DNA of 64,000 bases from RUG11788 sp964578175 (GTDB taxonomy: Bacteria; Bacillota_I; Bacilli_A; RF39; UBA660): NCBI GenBank assembly GCA_964578175.1, contig CAZOBH010000002.1, forward strand, positions 28,343 through 92,342, read 5' to 3'. Below the pieces are notes generated by a model. The model saw only the letters and a program-made list of their open reading frames with translations. It did no database searches and was not told the DNA's origin. Positions 1 through 8,578 of this stretch are shown here, one piece after another. The stretch's first letter is position 1, and every line of letters starts with the position of its first letter. The translations under genes and the position numbers were made by a program.

Positions 1-2
1 TA

Positions 3-452
3 TTATTTATTGGTATTACATTAAATATTCTGGTTATATTAAGAAATTATAATCTTAATTATATAATTTATATATTATTAATTAGTTGTATTACTGATAT
101 ATTTGCATTATTTACTGGTAGATTTATAGGTAGAACTAAATTAACTAGTATTTCTCCTAAGAAAACAGTTGAAGGATCAATTGGTGGATCTATTATGGGA
201 ACAATACTTGCTTCAATGTATTATGTTACTGTAATAAATCCTGAAGTTAATTTATGTGTTATTGTAGTTATTACTTTATTATTAACTATATTTGGTCAAA
301 TAGGAGATTTAGTATTCTCATCTATTAAAAGATATTATGGAACAAAAGATTTCTCAAATTTAATACCTGGACATGGTGGAGTGTTAGACAGAATAGATAG
401 TACTATTTTTGTTACACTTGGTCTATTATTATTTATGGTGGTGTTAAAATGA
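3..452 (+). CDS. cdsA: Phosphatidate cytidylyltransferase, C-terminal part (cut by window edge)
   Basis: The reading frame is open from the window edge, so only the last 149 codons are present. CdsA makes CDP-diacylglycerol from phosphatidate and CTP at the membrane. The family signature is visible near the end: S-x-x-K-R, then K-D, then G-H-G-G-x-x-D-R-x-D. An upstream S-P-K-K-T-x-E-G-x-x-G-G motif and several hydrophobic segments also fit. It ends in TGA, and that stop shares four bases (ATGA) with the rseP start, so the two are translationally coupled. The cdsA-rseP order is common in Firmicutes. An internal ATG at 195 is not a real start, because the conserved frame continues upstream of it. 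Confidence 0.93.
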   Translation, partial: LFIGITLNILVILRNYNLNYIIYILLISCITDIFALFTGRFIGRTKLTSISPKKTVEGSIGGSIMGTILASMYYVTVINPEVNLCVIVVITLLLTIFGQIGDLVFSSIKRYYGTKDFSNLIPGHGGVLDRIDSTIFVTLGLLLFMVVLK

Positions 453-1513
453 GTATAATTATTAATTTAATATGGTTTGCAATAATATTAGGTGTAATTG
501 TATTCGTACATGAATTTGGACATTTTATATGGGCAAAGAAATTTGGTGTATATGTTCATGAGTTCGCTATTGGAATGGGACCTAAGATTATTGGTAAAAG
601 AATAGGTGAAACTGAATATACTTTACGTTGCCTACCTTTAGGAGGTTTTTGCAGTATAGCAGGTGAAGATGGAGAAGAAACTGATGAAAAAGGTAAAAAG
701 ATACCTAAAAAGAGAAAATTATTTGCTAAACCAATTTGGCAAAGAGCAATTGTACTTGTAGCTGGTATAGTTAATAATTTTATCTTAGCATTAGTATTCT
801 TATTCTTAATTGGTGTATTTGTTGGATCTCCTAATATGGATCCGGTTGTAAGAGAATTAACTCCTGATTATCCAATTGAAGAAGCTGGAATAGTAGAAGG
901 AGATAAAATACTTAAAGTAAATGGTCATAGAACTAAAACTATTGAAGATGTTCAAGTTAGAATTATGGTTATGGAAAAGGGAAGCGATCTAAAACTTCAA
1001 ATTGAACATAAAGATGGTAGTACAGAAGATTACACTATTGTACCTAAAAAAGAAGTAAAAGATGGAGAAACTAATTATTACTATGGAATAGTATTTAAAA
1101 CAGAATTTGATCATGGATTTATAAATGCAATTAAATATTCATTTAATAAATTTGGTGCATTAATAAGACAAATGATTATGGTTTTAGGAATGCTATTTAG
1201 TGGAACTGGACTTGATAAGTTAAGTGGACCAGTTGGAATATACTCAACAGTTGGTGAAGCAAGATCATATGGATTTGCAACATTAGTTCAATTAACAGCT
1301 TTATTAAGTATAAATGTAGGATTTATTAACTTACTTCCATTCCCAGCTTTTGATGGAGGAAGATTATTCTTACTTTTAATTGAAAAGATTAGAGGTAAAG
1401 CATTAGATCCTAAAATAGAAGGTATGATTAACCTAGTTGGATTTATTTTAATTATTTTGTTATCTTTATATGTAACTAAGAATGATATTATTCGATTAAT
1501 TACTGGTAAATAA
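449..1513 (+). CDS. rseP: RIP metalloprotease, site-2 protease family
   Basis: 354 residues. Intramembrane zinc metalloprotease that cleaves membrane-bound anti-sigma factors or signal-peptide remnants. The first TM segment carries HEFGH (HExxH, residues about 21-25). A PDZ domain follows (about 125-210), and the C-terminal TM region has N-L-L-P-x-P-x-x-D-G-G-R, which supplies the third metal ligand. Length and order are those of full RseP/RasP proteins. The start overlaps the cdsA stop by four bases. A small membrane protein gene follows 13 bases after the stop. Confidence 0.95.
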   Translation: MSIIINLIWFAIILGVIVFVHEFGHFIWAKKFGVYVHEFAIGMGPKIIGKRIGETEYTLRCLPLGGFCSIAGEDGEETDEKGKKIPKKRKLFAKPIWQRAIVLVAGIVNNFILALVFLFLIGVFVGSPNMDPVVRELTPDYPIEEAGIVEGDKILKVNGHRTKTIEDVQVRIMVMEKGSDLKLQIEHKDGSTEDYTIVPKKEVKDGETNYYYGIVFKTEFDHGFINAIKYSFNKFGALIRQMIMVLGMLFSGTGLDKLSGPVGIYSTVGEARSYGFATLVQLTALLSINVGFINLLPFPAFDGGRLFLLLIEKIRGKALDPKIEGMINLVGFILIILLSLYVTKNDIIRLITGK

Positions 1514-1526
1514 TAGAGGTGATCAT

Positions 1527-1736
1527 ATGGAAAAAGAAAAAAAGAAGAAATATAGTGAAGAAGATTTAATTGATCATGATCATCCTTTAAAGAATACTAA
1601 TTCAGTAGAATATGATGAAGATGATTATGAGAGTATAAACCTTAATCATAATAAGAAAAGTAGATGGTTAGAAATACTTTTTGTTGTTGCTATAGTTTTA
1701 ATTATTATATTTCTAATTATTGGATTTGTATTATAG
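1527..1736 (+). CDS. Small single-pass membrane protein, unknown function
   Basis: 69 residues, with a good SD (GAGGTG) before the ATG. The N-terminal 45 residues are hydrophilic, charged and acidic (E/D/K-rich, with an H-D-H-D-H patch). Residues about 47-68 form one hydrophobic helix. The topology suggests a tail-anchored or single-pass protein with a cytoplasmic head. It is last in the cdsA-rseP unit, and its stop codon lies inside the terminator stem. I do not recognise a family; the gene is supported by SD, position and TM segment. Confidence 0.75.
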   Translation: MEKEKKKKYSEEDLIDHDHPLKNTNSVEYDEDDYESINLNHNKKSRWLEILFVVAIVLIIIFLIIGFVL

Positions 1737-1756
1737 AAGTCTAAAGACTTCTTTTT
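1735..1756 (+). terminator. Intrinsic terminator after the cdsA-rseP unit
   Basis: Seven-base-pair stem AGAAGTC / GACTTCT with a TAAA loop, followed directly by a run of T. The stem begins at the stop codon of the small membrane protein. Confidence 0.85.
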
Positions 1757-1757
1757 A

Positions 1758-1786
1758 TTTACATTTTTTCTTTATAATTGTATAAT
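1758..1786 (+). promoter_or_regulatory. Sigma-A type promoter of smc
   Basis: TTTACA (1758-1763), a 17-base spacer and TATAAT (1781-1786). It lies directly after a terminator. The -10 box falls inside a longer in-frame ORF that would start at 1778, which shows that the smc start must be downstream. Confidence 0.8.
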
Positions 1787-1816
1787 TTTAGTAGTGTTAA
1801 AAATAGGAGTGGTTCT

Positions 1817-4762
1817 ATGTATTTAAAAGAGATTCAAGCATCTGGGTTTAAATCTTTTGCAGAAAAGTTAACAATAAGTTTAGATAATAAAACTACATGT
1901 ATCGTAGGACCTAATGGTTCTGGTAAAAGTAACATAGTTGATGCTGTTAGATGGGTACTAGGTGAACAATCAGTAAAATCACTTAGAGGTAGTGAAGGTA
2001 TGACTGATGTTATTTTTGCTGGGTCTAAATCAAGAAAACCATTAAATGTTGCAAGTGTTACTCTTTTATTTGATAACAGTGATAATTATTTAAATATTCC
2101 ATATAATGAAGTAGCTGTTAAAAGAAGAGTATATAGAAGTGGTGAGAATGAATATTTTATTAATGGAGAAAGATGTAGATTAAAAGATATTACAGATTTA
2201 TTTCTTGATTCAGGTATTGGAAGATCATCATCAAATATAATATCTCAAGGTGAAATAGATAGAATACTTTCTAATTCTGCAGTTGATAGAAGAAGTATAT
2301 TTGAAGAAGCAGCAGGAGTTCTTAAATATAAAAAACGTAAAGAAGAAGCAATTCATAAACTTGAAAAAACTCGTGATAATATGAATAGAGTTAATGATAT
2401 TATTGCTGAATTAGAAGTTCAAGTTGAACCATTAAAAGAACAAAGTAGAGCAGCAAAAGCTTATCTTGATAATAAAGATAAATTAAAAGAAGTAGAAGTT
2501 GCATATCTTGCTAATGAAATAGAAAGAATTAATAATGAATATAAAGATAGTGTAGAAAAAAGAGATGCTTTAGGAGAAGCTATTTTTAGTAGTGATGTAA
2601 AAAACTCTGGACTTGAAACAGAATTATTAAATAAAAAAACAGAACTATTAAGTATAGAAAAAAATATTACAGATTATCGTAATAGACTTTTAGAACTTAC
2701 TAAAAAAGAAGAAAAATTAAATGGCGATAAAGCATTACTTAAGGAAAGAAGTAGTTATAATGCCAGTGATTCTAAAGTACATGACACTATATCTAGACTT
2801 AAAGAAAATAAGTTACAAATAGAAAATGATATTTATTTAAGAAATAGAGATTTAGAAGATTTAAATAATAATTTATTAGAAAAAGAAAAAGAAGTTAATA
2901 AGTTAGAATCTGATTTAAATTCTAGTAAGAGTAATTATAATTCTTTAATAAATGAATATAATTATAAAAGAAAAGATTTAATAGAAATTAAACAAAATAT
3001 AGAAGTGTTAACTAATACCATTGAAAATGGTAGTAACTTATCTACTGGAGTTAAATCAATATTGAATAATCCAAGACTTAATGGAGTACATGATATTTTA
3101 GGTAATTTAGTATCTTGTGATAATGAATATACTAAAGCATTAGAAGTAGCTTTACTTTCAAGTAAACAACACATAGTGGTTGATAATGAAGAAAGTGCAA
3201 AATCAGGTATTGATTACTTAAAAGAAAACAATCTAGGAAGGGTAACTTTCCTACCTCTTAATGTAATTAAACCAAGAGCAGTAGAACCAAGTATAATATC
3301 TGAAATTGAAATAGATAAAGGATATATTGATACATTTATTAACTTAGTTAATTATGATTCTAAATATTATAATGTTATATCTAATCAATTAGGTAATATT
3401 ATTGTATCTAGAGATATTGATAGTGGAACAAGAATAAGTAGAAAGATAAATAATAGATATAGAATAGTTACATTAGATGGAGATATGTTTAATGTAGGTG
3501 GATCTATTACTGGAGGAAGCTTAAAATTTAATAAGAGTGTTATAACTTATAGACAAGAACTAGAAAAGAATAAAGAACATTTAATTGAAGTAGAGAATCT
3601 AGTAAAAGAATTAGAAAAAACTATTGAAAACTCATCTAGTAAAATAAAAGATTTAGAAGATAAATTATATATTGAAAAAGGTAAATTATATAATTTAAAT
3701 GAACAAATAAAAAATACTAAGAATATTGTAAATAACTTAAATAATAGACTTAATGATAATAATAATAATTTAAATAGTTTAGAACATGTAGTTGATTCTT
3801 CTTTAAGTGTAGAAGAAGAAAGAATTATGAATGATTATTATGAAGTATCAAGAGAAAAGAATGAAGTAGAAAAAGAATTAACTAAGAGTGAGAAAAATAG
3901 AGATAAATTAAATCAAGAAATAGATGAAATAACTGCTGAGAATAAAATGAATTCATCTAATAATTTAAAACTTGAAAAAGAATTAAAAGATCTTGAAATT
4001 TCAATTTCTAAAATGGAAGTAAAATTAGATAATTATCTTAATATATTAAATGAAGAATATGAATTAACTTATGAAGCAGCTAAAGATAATTATGAATTAA
4101 ATATGGATATAGATGAAGCTAAGAAATTAATATCAAGTTTAAAAAATGAAATAAAAAGACTTGGTATGGTAAATCTTGCTTCAATTGAAGAATATCAAAG
4201 AGTATCAACAAGATATGAATTCTTATCTAATCAAAGACATGATTTGGAAAATGCTCGTGATACACTTCTTGAAATAATATCTGAAATGGACGAAGTAATG
4301 AAAGAAGAATTCTCTAAAACATTTAATTCTATTAATGAAGAATTTGGTAAAGTATTTAATGAATTATTCAAAGGAGGAGACGCTAAGATTAAATTAAGTG
4401 ATCCATCTAATATTTTAGAGAGTGATATTATAATTAGTGCTAGTCCTCCTGGAAAGAAATTAAAACAAATTAGTTTATTATCTGGTGGAGAAAAAACTTT
4501 AACAGCGATAAGTTTAATCTTTGCTATTCTTAATGTTAGAACAGTACCATTCTGTTTATTTGATGAAGTAGAAGCAGCATTAGATGAAGCAAATGTTGAA
4601 ACATTTGGAAAGTATTTAGATCATTATAAAAACAAAACTCAATTTTTAATTATTACACATAAAAAGAAAACTATGGAATTTGCAAATACTTTATATGGTA
4701 TTACTATGCAAGAATCTGGTGTATCTAAACTAGTTAGTGTTAAACTTGATGGTATAAATTAA
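1817..4762 (+). CDS. smc: Chromosome segregation protein SMC
   Basis: 981 residues from the ATG at 1817, which has the SD AGGAGTGG and gives the family N-terminus M-Y-L-K-x-I. A start 39 bases upstream would precede the promoter -10 box. Smc is the ATPase of the condensin-like complex with ScpA and ScpB. Walker A GPNGSGKS is at residues 31-38, the ABC signature L-S-G-G-E at 888-892 and Walker B with D916-E917. Two long coiled coils flank a globular hinge (about 405-560). Bacterial SMCs are usually near 1180 residues, so the coiled-coil arms are roughly 100 residues shorter each. No scp genes are nearby. Confidence 0.96.
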   Translation: MYLKEIQASGFKSFAEKLTISLDNKTTCIVGPNGSGKSNIVDAVRWVLGEQSVKSLRGSEGMTDVIFAGSKSRKPLNVASVTLLFDNSDNYLNIPYNEVAVKRRVYRSGENEYFINGERCRLKDITDLFLDSGIGRSSSNIISQGEIDRILSNSAVDRRSIFEEAAGVLKYKKRKEEAIHKLEKTRDNMNRVNDIIAELEVQVEPLKEQSRAAKAYLDNKDKLKEVEVAYLANEIERINNEYKDSVEKRDALGEAIFSSDVKNSGLETELLNKKTELLSIEKNITDYRNRLLELTKKEEKLNGDKALLKERSSYNASDSKVHDTISRLKENKLQIENDIYLRNRDLEDLNNNLLEKEKEVNKLESDLNSSKSNYNSLINEYNYKRKDLIEIKQNIEVLTNTIENGSNLSTGVKSILNNPRLNGVHDILGNLVSCDNEYTKALEVALLSSKQHIVVDNEESAKSGIDYLKENNLGRVTFLPLNVIKPRAVEPSIISEIEIDKGYIDTFINLVNYDSKYYNVISNQLGNIIVSRDIDSGTRISRKINNRYRIVTLDGDMFNVGGSITGGSLKFNKSVITYRQELEKNKEHLIEVENLVKELEKTIENSSSKIKDLEDKLYIEKGKLYNLNEQIKNTKNIVNNLNNRLNDNNNNLNSLEHVVDSSLSVEEERIMNDYYEVSREKNEVEKELTKSEKNRDKLNQEIDEITAENKMNSSNNLKLEKELKDLEISISKMEVKLDNYLNILNEEYELTYEAAKDNYELNMDIDEAKKLISSLKNEIKRLGMVNLASIEEYQRVSTRYEFLSNQRHDLENARDTLLEIISEMDEVMKEEFSKTFNSINEEFGKVFNELFKGGDAKIKLSDPSNILESDIIISASPPGKKLKQISLLSGGEKTLTAISLIFAILNVRTVPFCLFDEVEAALDEANVETFGKYLDHYKNKTQFLIITHKKKTMEFANTLYGITMQESGVSKLVSVKLDGIN

Positions 4763-4780
4763 AAAGGTTAGGTGAAAAGT

Positions 4781-5248
4781 ATGTTCTTATGTTGGGACGT
4801 TTATGCTAAAGGAAACACCTTAGGAGATAAGATTTTTTATATTTATTTGTTTATGAATTTAATATTTATACTTTTTTCAATTTATTACTATTTTTATAAA
4901 AGTAAATTTAAATTTAAAAATATATTTATAAATACACTTAAATTTTTTGGAACATTTATTGCCCTTTTATTTTTACATTATATTTATCGTATATCTATCA
5001 TATCTTTAGCTTATGAATATAGTGAAACACATGAGTTATGCACTTCATTTGATGTTTCTTACTTTAGAACTTTTAGTTTAATATATTATCTATTCTCAGT
5101 AGGATTATTTTATATTATGTCTATTTTATTTAGTAAAAAGAATAATATAAATAAAGATAAGTTCGATAAGTTTTTTAAAATATCTTTAAGACTATTTATA
5201 ATAATAGCAATTGTTATTTTGGTTATATATCCAATTTTCGAATATTGA
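4781..5248 (+). CDS. Four-TM membrane protein, tandem paralog 1
   Basis: 155 residues from ATG 4781, with AGGTG seven bases upstream; a GTG at 4772 lies inside that SD and is less likely. There are four predicted TM helices (about 17-36, 48-70, 93-114, 131-152) joined by short Lys-rich loops. The N-terminus has a cysteine and the C-terminus ends Y-P-I-F-E-Y. Topology, length and C-terminal pattern match the next three genes, although identity looks low. It follows smc by 18 bases with no terminator seen between. No family is recognised and no function is proposed. Confidence 0.75.
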   Translation: MFLCWDVYAKGNTLGDKIFYIYLFMNLIFILFSIYYYFYKSKFKFKNIFINTLKFFGTFIALLFLHYIYRISIISLAYEYSETHELCTSFDVSYFRTFSLIYYLFSVGLFYIMSILFSKKNNINKDKFDKFFKISLRLFIIIAIVILVIYPIFEY

Positions 5249-5287
5249 TATGTGATATAAAAGATATTTTTCATTGGAGGTAATGAT

Positions 5288-5764
5288 ATGGAGTGTTCTG
5301 GAATTATTATAGAAGATGCTATTTTTTCTAATATTTTAGGAAAAATTTTACGTCTTGTTTTTCTTCTTAATTTATATATTATTTTTCCTATTGTTTTATT
5401 TATATTTTTTATGACAGGCAAAAAAAACGGTTTTAATAGAACAATAGTAAGTATATTGAAAACTATTGGAATATGGTCTATTTTTGTTCTAATCTACTTA
5501 GTAATACGATTGTTTTTTAAAATTGAATATAATTTTTCGATTACTTGTGTTGATGGTGAATTATATAGAATTGGAGGTTTATTACAACTTACCAAAAATT
5601 TAATTTTTGTCTATATTTATATATTTATGTATGCAATAAGAAAAAATTTTTCTAAAGAAGGAAAAAGAGAGTTGCGAAATGCTTTATTATTAATTACCAT
5701 TATTTTAGAAATAGCTATGTGGTTTGTTTATCCTCTTTTTGAAGTAATGTCTCCTTTACCATAG
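5288..5764 (+). CDS. Four-TM membrane protein, tandem paralog 2
   Basis: 158 residues, ATG with SD TGGAGG. It starts M-E-C-S and has four TM helices. Shared blocks with paralog 3 are L-F-x-F-x-M-T-G after the first helix, R-I-G-G-L-like in the third loop, Y-I-F-M, and a C-terminal I-L-E-I-x-M-W-F-x-Y-P. The gene lies in a head-to-tail array with spacings of about 40-50 bases, each copy with its own SD. Function unknown. The array pattern suggests recent local duplication followed by divergence. Confidence 0.78.
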   Translation: MECSGIIIEDAIFSNILGKILRLVFLLNLYIIFPIVLFIFFMTGKKNGFNRTIVSILKTIGIWSIFVLIYLVIRLFFKIEYNFSITCVDGELYRIGGLLQLTKNLIFVYIYIFMYAIRKNFSKEGKRELRNALLLITIILEIAMWFVYPLFEVMSPLP

Positions 5765-5814
5765 TAAATATAGTACTTTTCTAATCTTTTATAAATAATT
5801 AAGGAGAAAATGGA

Positions 5815-6297
5815 ATGGAATGTAGTTATATTTTGTCACATGGATGTTATAGTAATACTTTAGAAGTTGTATTGTATCGTATTACTAGATTTAATATATT
5901 TTGTATTTTGCCTGTTGTTTTGTTTGTTTTTCTTATGACAGGTAGTAAAAAAATAAATATAAAGTCTATAATAATTAACTTGATGAAAACGATTGTTACA
6001 TGGATAATTTGTTTTTTTGTATATATTTTTATAAAATTGTTAATAGGTGTTACAATACCAGAAATAGAGTGTATTGATTATTTAACACTACCTAAAATAG
6101 GTGGATTAATTATTCTTGCATATACTATATTGAGTTTCTATGCTTATATATTTATGTTTGTTAAAAGAATAAATCTCTCTAAAAAAAAGAAAAAAGTTTT
6201 GATTTTAACTTTATTAATATTAGCAATAATTTTAGAAATTATTATGTGGTTTATATATCCATATTTTATTGTAGAGATTTTCAATTGCCAGGCGTAA
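5815..6297 (+). CDS. Four-TM membrane protein, tandem paralog 3
   Basis: 160 residues, ATG 5815 with SD AAGGAG. An out-of-frame ATG at 5810 would encode only 17 codons. It is closest to paralog 2: both start M-E-C-S, share L-F-V/I-F-x-M-T-G after helix 1, and end with I-L-E-I-x-M-W-F-x-Y-P followed by a short tail. Four TM helices with basic cytoplasmic loops (K-K-I-N-I-K; N-L-S-K-K-K-K-K). Function unknown. Confidence 0.78.
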   Translation: MECSYILSHGCYSNTLEVVLYRITRFNIFCILPVVLFVFLMTGSKKINIKSIIINLMKTIVTWIICFFVYIFIKLLIGVTIPEIECIDYLTLPKIGGLIILAYTILSFYAYIFMFVKRINLSKKKKKVLILTLLILAIILEIIMWFIYPYFIVEIFNCQA

Positions 6298-6333
6298 AGG
6301 TGATTTTATATATGTGATTATGGAGGCAACGAA

Positions 6334-6786
6334 ATGGTATGTGATTATTATTCTAATTTAGAAGAATCGTTAAGGGGCATATTCTTTTTTAATATAATTT
6401 TTATTGTTCCTGTTGTTTTATTTGTTTATTTTATGGTTGGTGAAAAATTAAGCCTTAAAAAAATAATAAAGAACTTATTTAAAATAGTTTGGACATGGTG
6501 GGAATATGTTGCAGTAACTTTTGCATACTATATTGTAATGCTTATAATTGGATTTGATCCCATAGAACTTGGCGATCCCGAATATTATTCAATTAAGTAT
6601 GGATTAATATATGAATTTCCTAGATTATTAATATTATATTACTCATATATATATTTATTTATCGATAAACTTACTATTGATAGCAATAAAAAATCATCTT
6701 TAATTATCCTATTTTTAAAAATTACTATTATTCTTATTATCATTGTATGTATTTTAAATTTTTATTTTATTAATTGTAAAATGTAA
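6334..6786 (+). CDS. Four-TM membrane protein, tandem paralog 4
   Basis: 150 residues, ATG with SD GGAGG. The pattern matches paralogs 2 and 3: a Cys near the N-terminus, P-V-V-L-F-V-Y-F-M-V-G after helix 1, a Lys-rich loop and four TM helices. It lacks the terminal M-W-F-x-Y-P block seen in copies 2 and 3. That block reappears just downstream in the remnant at 6838-6905, so the end of this copy may have been reshaped by recombination. Function unknown. Confidence 0.75.
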   Translation: MVCDYYSNLEESLRGIFFFNIIFIVPVVLFVYFMVGEKLSLKKIIKNLFKIVWTWWEYVAVTFAYYIVMLIIGFDPIELGDPEYYSIKYGLIYEFPRLLILYYSYIYLFIDKLTIDSNKKSSLIILFLKITIILIIIVCILNFYFINCKM

Positions 6787-6837
6787 AATGAGTGGTAATT
6801 TAATTTGTTTTTGCCGACTATTGATGGAGGTGTAGAA

Positions 6838-6905
6838 ATGTTATGTGGTTTGTATATCCTTACTTTATTAAACCTATAGAGTGTGAAGATTGGTGTTGCA
6901 GTTAA
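6838..6905 (+). pseudogene. Remnant of a fifth four-TM paralog
   Basis: A good SD (GGAGGTG) and an ATG at 6838 are followed after two bases, in another frame, by a piece encoding M-W-F-V-Y-P-Y-F and 12 more residues to a TAA at 6903. The M-W-F-x-Y-P block is the C-terminal block of paralogs 2 and 3. The site therefore looks like the ribosome-binding region of one copy joined, with a frameshift, to the tail of another after an internal deletion. Nothing functional should be made from it. Confidence 0.7.
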
Positions 6906-6924
6906 AGAGTCTAGTACTCTTTTT
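6904..6924 (+). terminator. Likely intrinsic terminator before ruvA
   Basis: Seven-base stem AAAGAGT / ACTCTTT with loop CTAGT, ending in a run of T. It closes the paralog array and separates it from ruvA. Confidence 0.6.
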
Positions 6925-6964
6925 ATTTGTTTTCATTTATTATATAATAAGAATGGAGGTAATT

Positions 6965-7522
6965 ATGTATAATTATATTTATGGAAAAATTACAGATATT
7001 ACAGGAAATTATATAGTTTTAGATAATAATGGTATTGGATATGAAATATTTACAGGTAATCCTTATGCCTTTGAAATAGACAAAGAATACAAAGTATTTG
7101 TATATCATAAAGTAGCTGAAGATGAAGAGAGTTTATATGGATTTAAAACTGAAGAAGAAAAAGAATTGTTTTTGAAACTTATTTCAGTTAAAGGATTAGG
7201 TTGTAAAATGGCTCTTCCGATGATAGCGACTGGATCAGTTAAAGGAATTGCTGATGCAATTGAAAGAGAGAATATTTTATATTTAAAGAAATTCCCTAAA
7301 ATTGGAGATAAAGTAGCTAAACAAATTATTTTAGACTTAAAAGGAAAACTTAATATGGATGTTAGTGGAATGGAAGAGAATAATACAGCTGAAGAATTAA
7401 CTGAAGTATTAAAAGGATTAGGATATAAAGATAAAGAAATAAAGGTAATAATACCAAAAGTAGATAAGAATTTATCTATTGAAGATCAAGTTAAGGAGTC
7501 TTTAAAATTATTACTTAAATAG
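6965..7522 (+). CDS. ruvA: Holliday junction branch migration protein RuvA
   Basis: 185 residues from ATG 6965, with SD GGAGGT and the family start M-Y-x-Y-I-x-G-K-I. A longer in-frame ORF from 6890 would add 25 hydrophobic residues that do not belong to RuvA. RuvA binds four-way junctions and loads RuvB. Visible parts are the N-terminal OB domain (1-62), tandem helix-hairpin-helix motifs with V-K-G-L-G-x-K and F-P-K-I-G-x-K-x-A (about 70-125), and the C-terminal RuvB-binding helix bundle. It lies 9 bases ahead of ruvB. ruvC is not in the window. Confidence 0.95.
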   Translation: MYNYIYGKITDITGNYIVLDNNGIGYEIFTGNPYAFEIDKEYKVFVYHKVAEDEESLYGFKTEEEKELFLKLISVKGLGCKMALPMIATGSVKGIADAIERENILYLKKFPKIGDKVAKQIILDLKGKLNMDVSGMEENNTAEELTEVLKGLGYKDKEIKVIIPKVDKNLSIEDQVKESLKLLLK

Positions 7523-7531
7523 GAGGTTTTT

Positions 7532-8578
7532 ATGGTAGATGATAGAGTATTAAATGAAGAAGAAATGTCTGAAGATACTACTATGGAGGAATCTATTAGA
7601 CCAGAAAGATTAGTAGATTATATTGGCCAAAAAGATGTTAAAGAAAATATAGGTGTATATATTAAAGCAGCTAAAATGAGAGAAGAACCACTTGATCATG
7701 TTTTATTATATGGTCCTCCTGGTTTAGGTAAAACTACATTAGCATATATTATTGCTAATGAACTTGGTACAAATATTAAAATAACTAGTGGTCCTAGTAT
7801 TGAAAAAAGTGGAGATTTAGCAGCAATACTTTCTAGTCTTGAACCAGGTGATGTTTTATTTATTGATGAGATACATAGACTACCTAGTTTTGTTGAAGAG
7901 ATACTTTATCCTGCTATGGAAGATTTCACATTAGATATAGTTGTTGGTGGTGAAGGAAGTGGAAGAAATATAAGAATAAATTTACCACCATTCACTTTAG
8001 TAGGAGCAACTACAAGAGCTGGTGATTTAACTTCTCCTTTAAGAGATAGATTTGGAATAATATCTAAATTGAAATATTATAATGTTAAAGAATTACAAGA
8101 AATAATTAAAAGAACTTCTAGAGTACTAGATATGCCAATAGATGATGATGCATCTCGTGAGTTAGCATCACGTTCACGTGGTACTCCTAGAATTGCAAAT
8201 AGATTATTTAGAAGAGTAAGAGACTTTGCTTTAGTTGAAGGTGAAGAATCAATTAGTTTAGAAGTTACAAAAAAAGCATTAAAAAGACTTAAAGTTGATG
8301 AATCTGGACTTGATGAAACAGATCATCAATTGCTTCTTGGAATTATTGAGAAGTTTGGAGGAGGACCTGTTGGTCTTGAGTCTATTGCTAGCGTAATAGG
8401 TGAAGAAGCATCTACAATTGAAGATGTTTATGAACCATACTTATTACAATCTGGATTCTTAAAAAGGACACCTAGAGGTAGAGTTGTAACTGAAAAAGGA
8501 TATAAACAAGTTAATAAGACATATCAAAATACATTATTTGATTTTAATGAGGATGATGAAGATGATGAAGACAAGTGA
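7532..8578 (+). CDS. ruvB: Holliday junction DNA helicase RuvB
   Basis: 348 residues. AAA+ motor that drives branch migration on RuvA-bound junctions. Walker A GPPGLGKTT is at residues 61-69 and Walker B with D112-E113 (D-E-I-H-R). The sensor I region (G-A-T-T-R-A-G) and the C-terminal winged helix with R-T-P-R-G-R-V are present. The last 12 residues form an acidic tail (D/E-rich) encoded by GAT/GAA repeats. That tail overlaps the queA start by 14 bases in another frame. The gene stops at TGA. Confidence 0.97.
   Translation: MVDDRVLNEEEMSEDTTMEESIRPERLVDYIGQKDVKENIGVYIKAAKMREEPLDHVLLYGPPGLGKTTLAYIIANELGTNIKITSGPSIEKSGDLAAILSSLEPGDVLFIDEIHRLPSFVEEILYPAMEDFTLDIVVGGEGSGRNIRINLPPFTLVGATTRAGDLTSPLRDRFGIISKLKYYNVKELQEIIKRTSRVLDMPIDDDASRELASRSRGTPRIANRLFRRVRDFALVEGEESISLEVTKKALKRLKVDESGLDETDHQLLLGIIEKFGGGPVGLESIASVIGEEASTIEDVYEPYLLQSGFLKRTPRGRVVTEKGYKQVNKTYQNTLFDFNEDDEDDEDK

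Noticed and set aside
1778..1816. Upstream in-frame start for smc adding 13 residues
   Set aside because: The start would lie before the -10 box of a strong promoter, and the family N-terminus begins at the SD-linked ATG at 1817.
6788..6835. 15-codon ORF between paralog 4 and the remnant
   Set aside because: There is no SD and no family pattern, and it ends at the SD of the remnant. Chance ORFs of this size are common in such sequence.
6890..6964. 25-residue hydrophobic extension of RuvA
   Set aside because: It crosses a terminator-like hairpin and lacks an SD. RuvA begins at M-Y-x-Y-I with a perfect GGAGGT.
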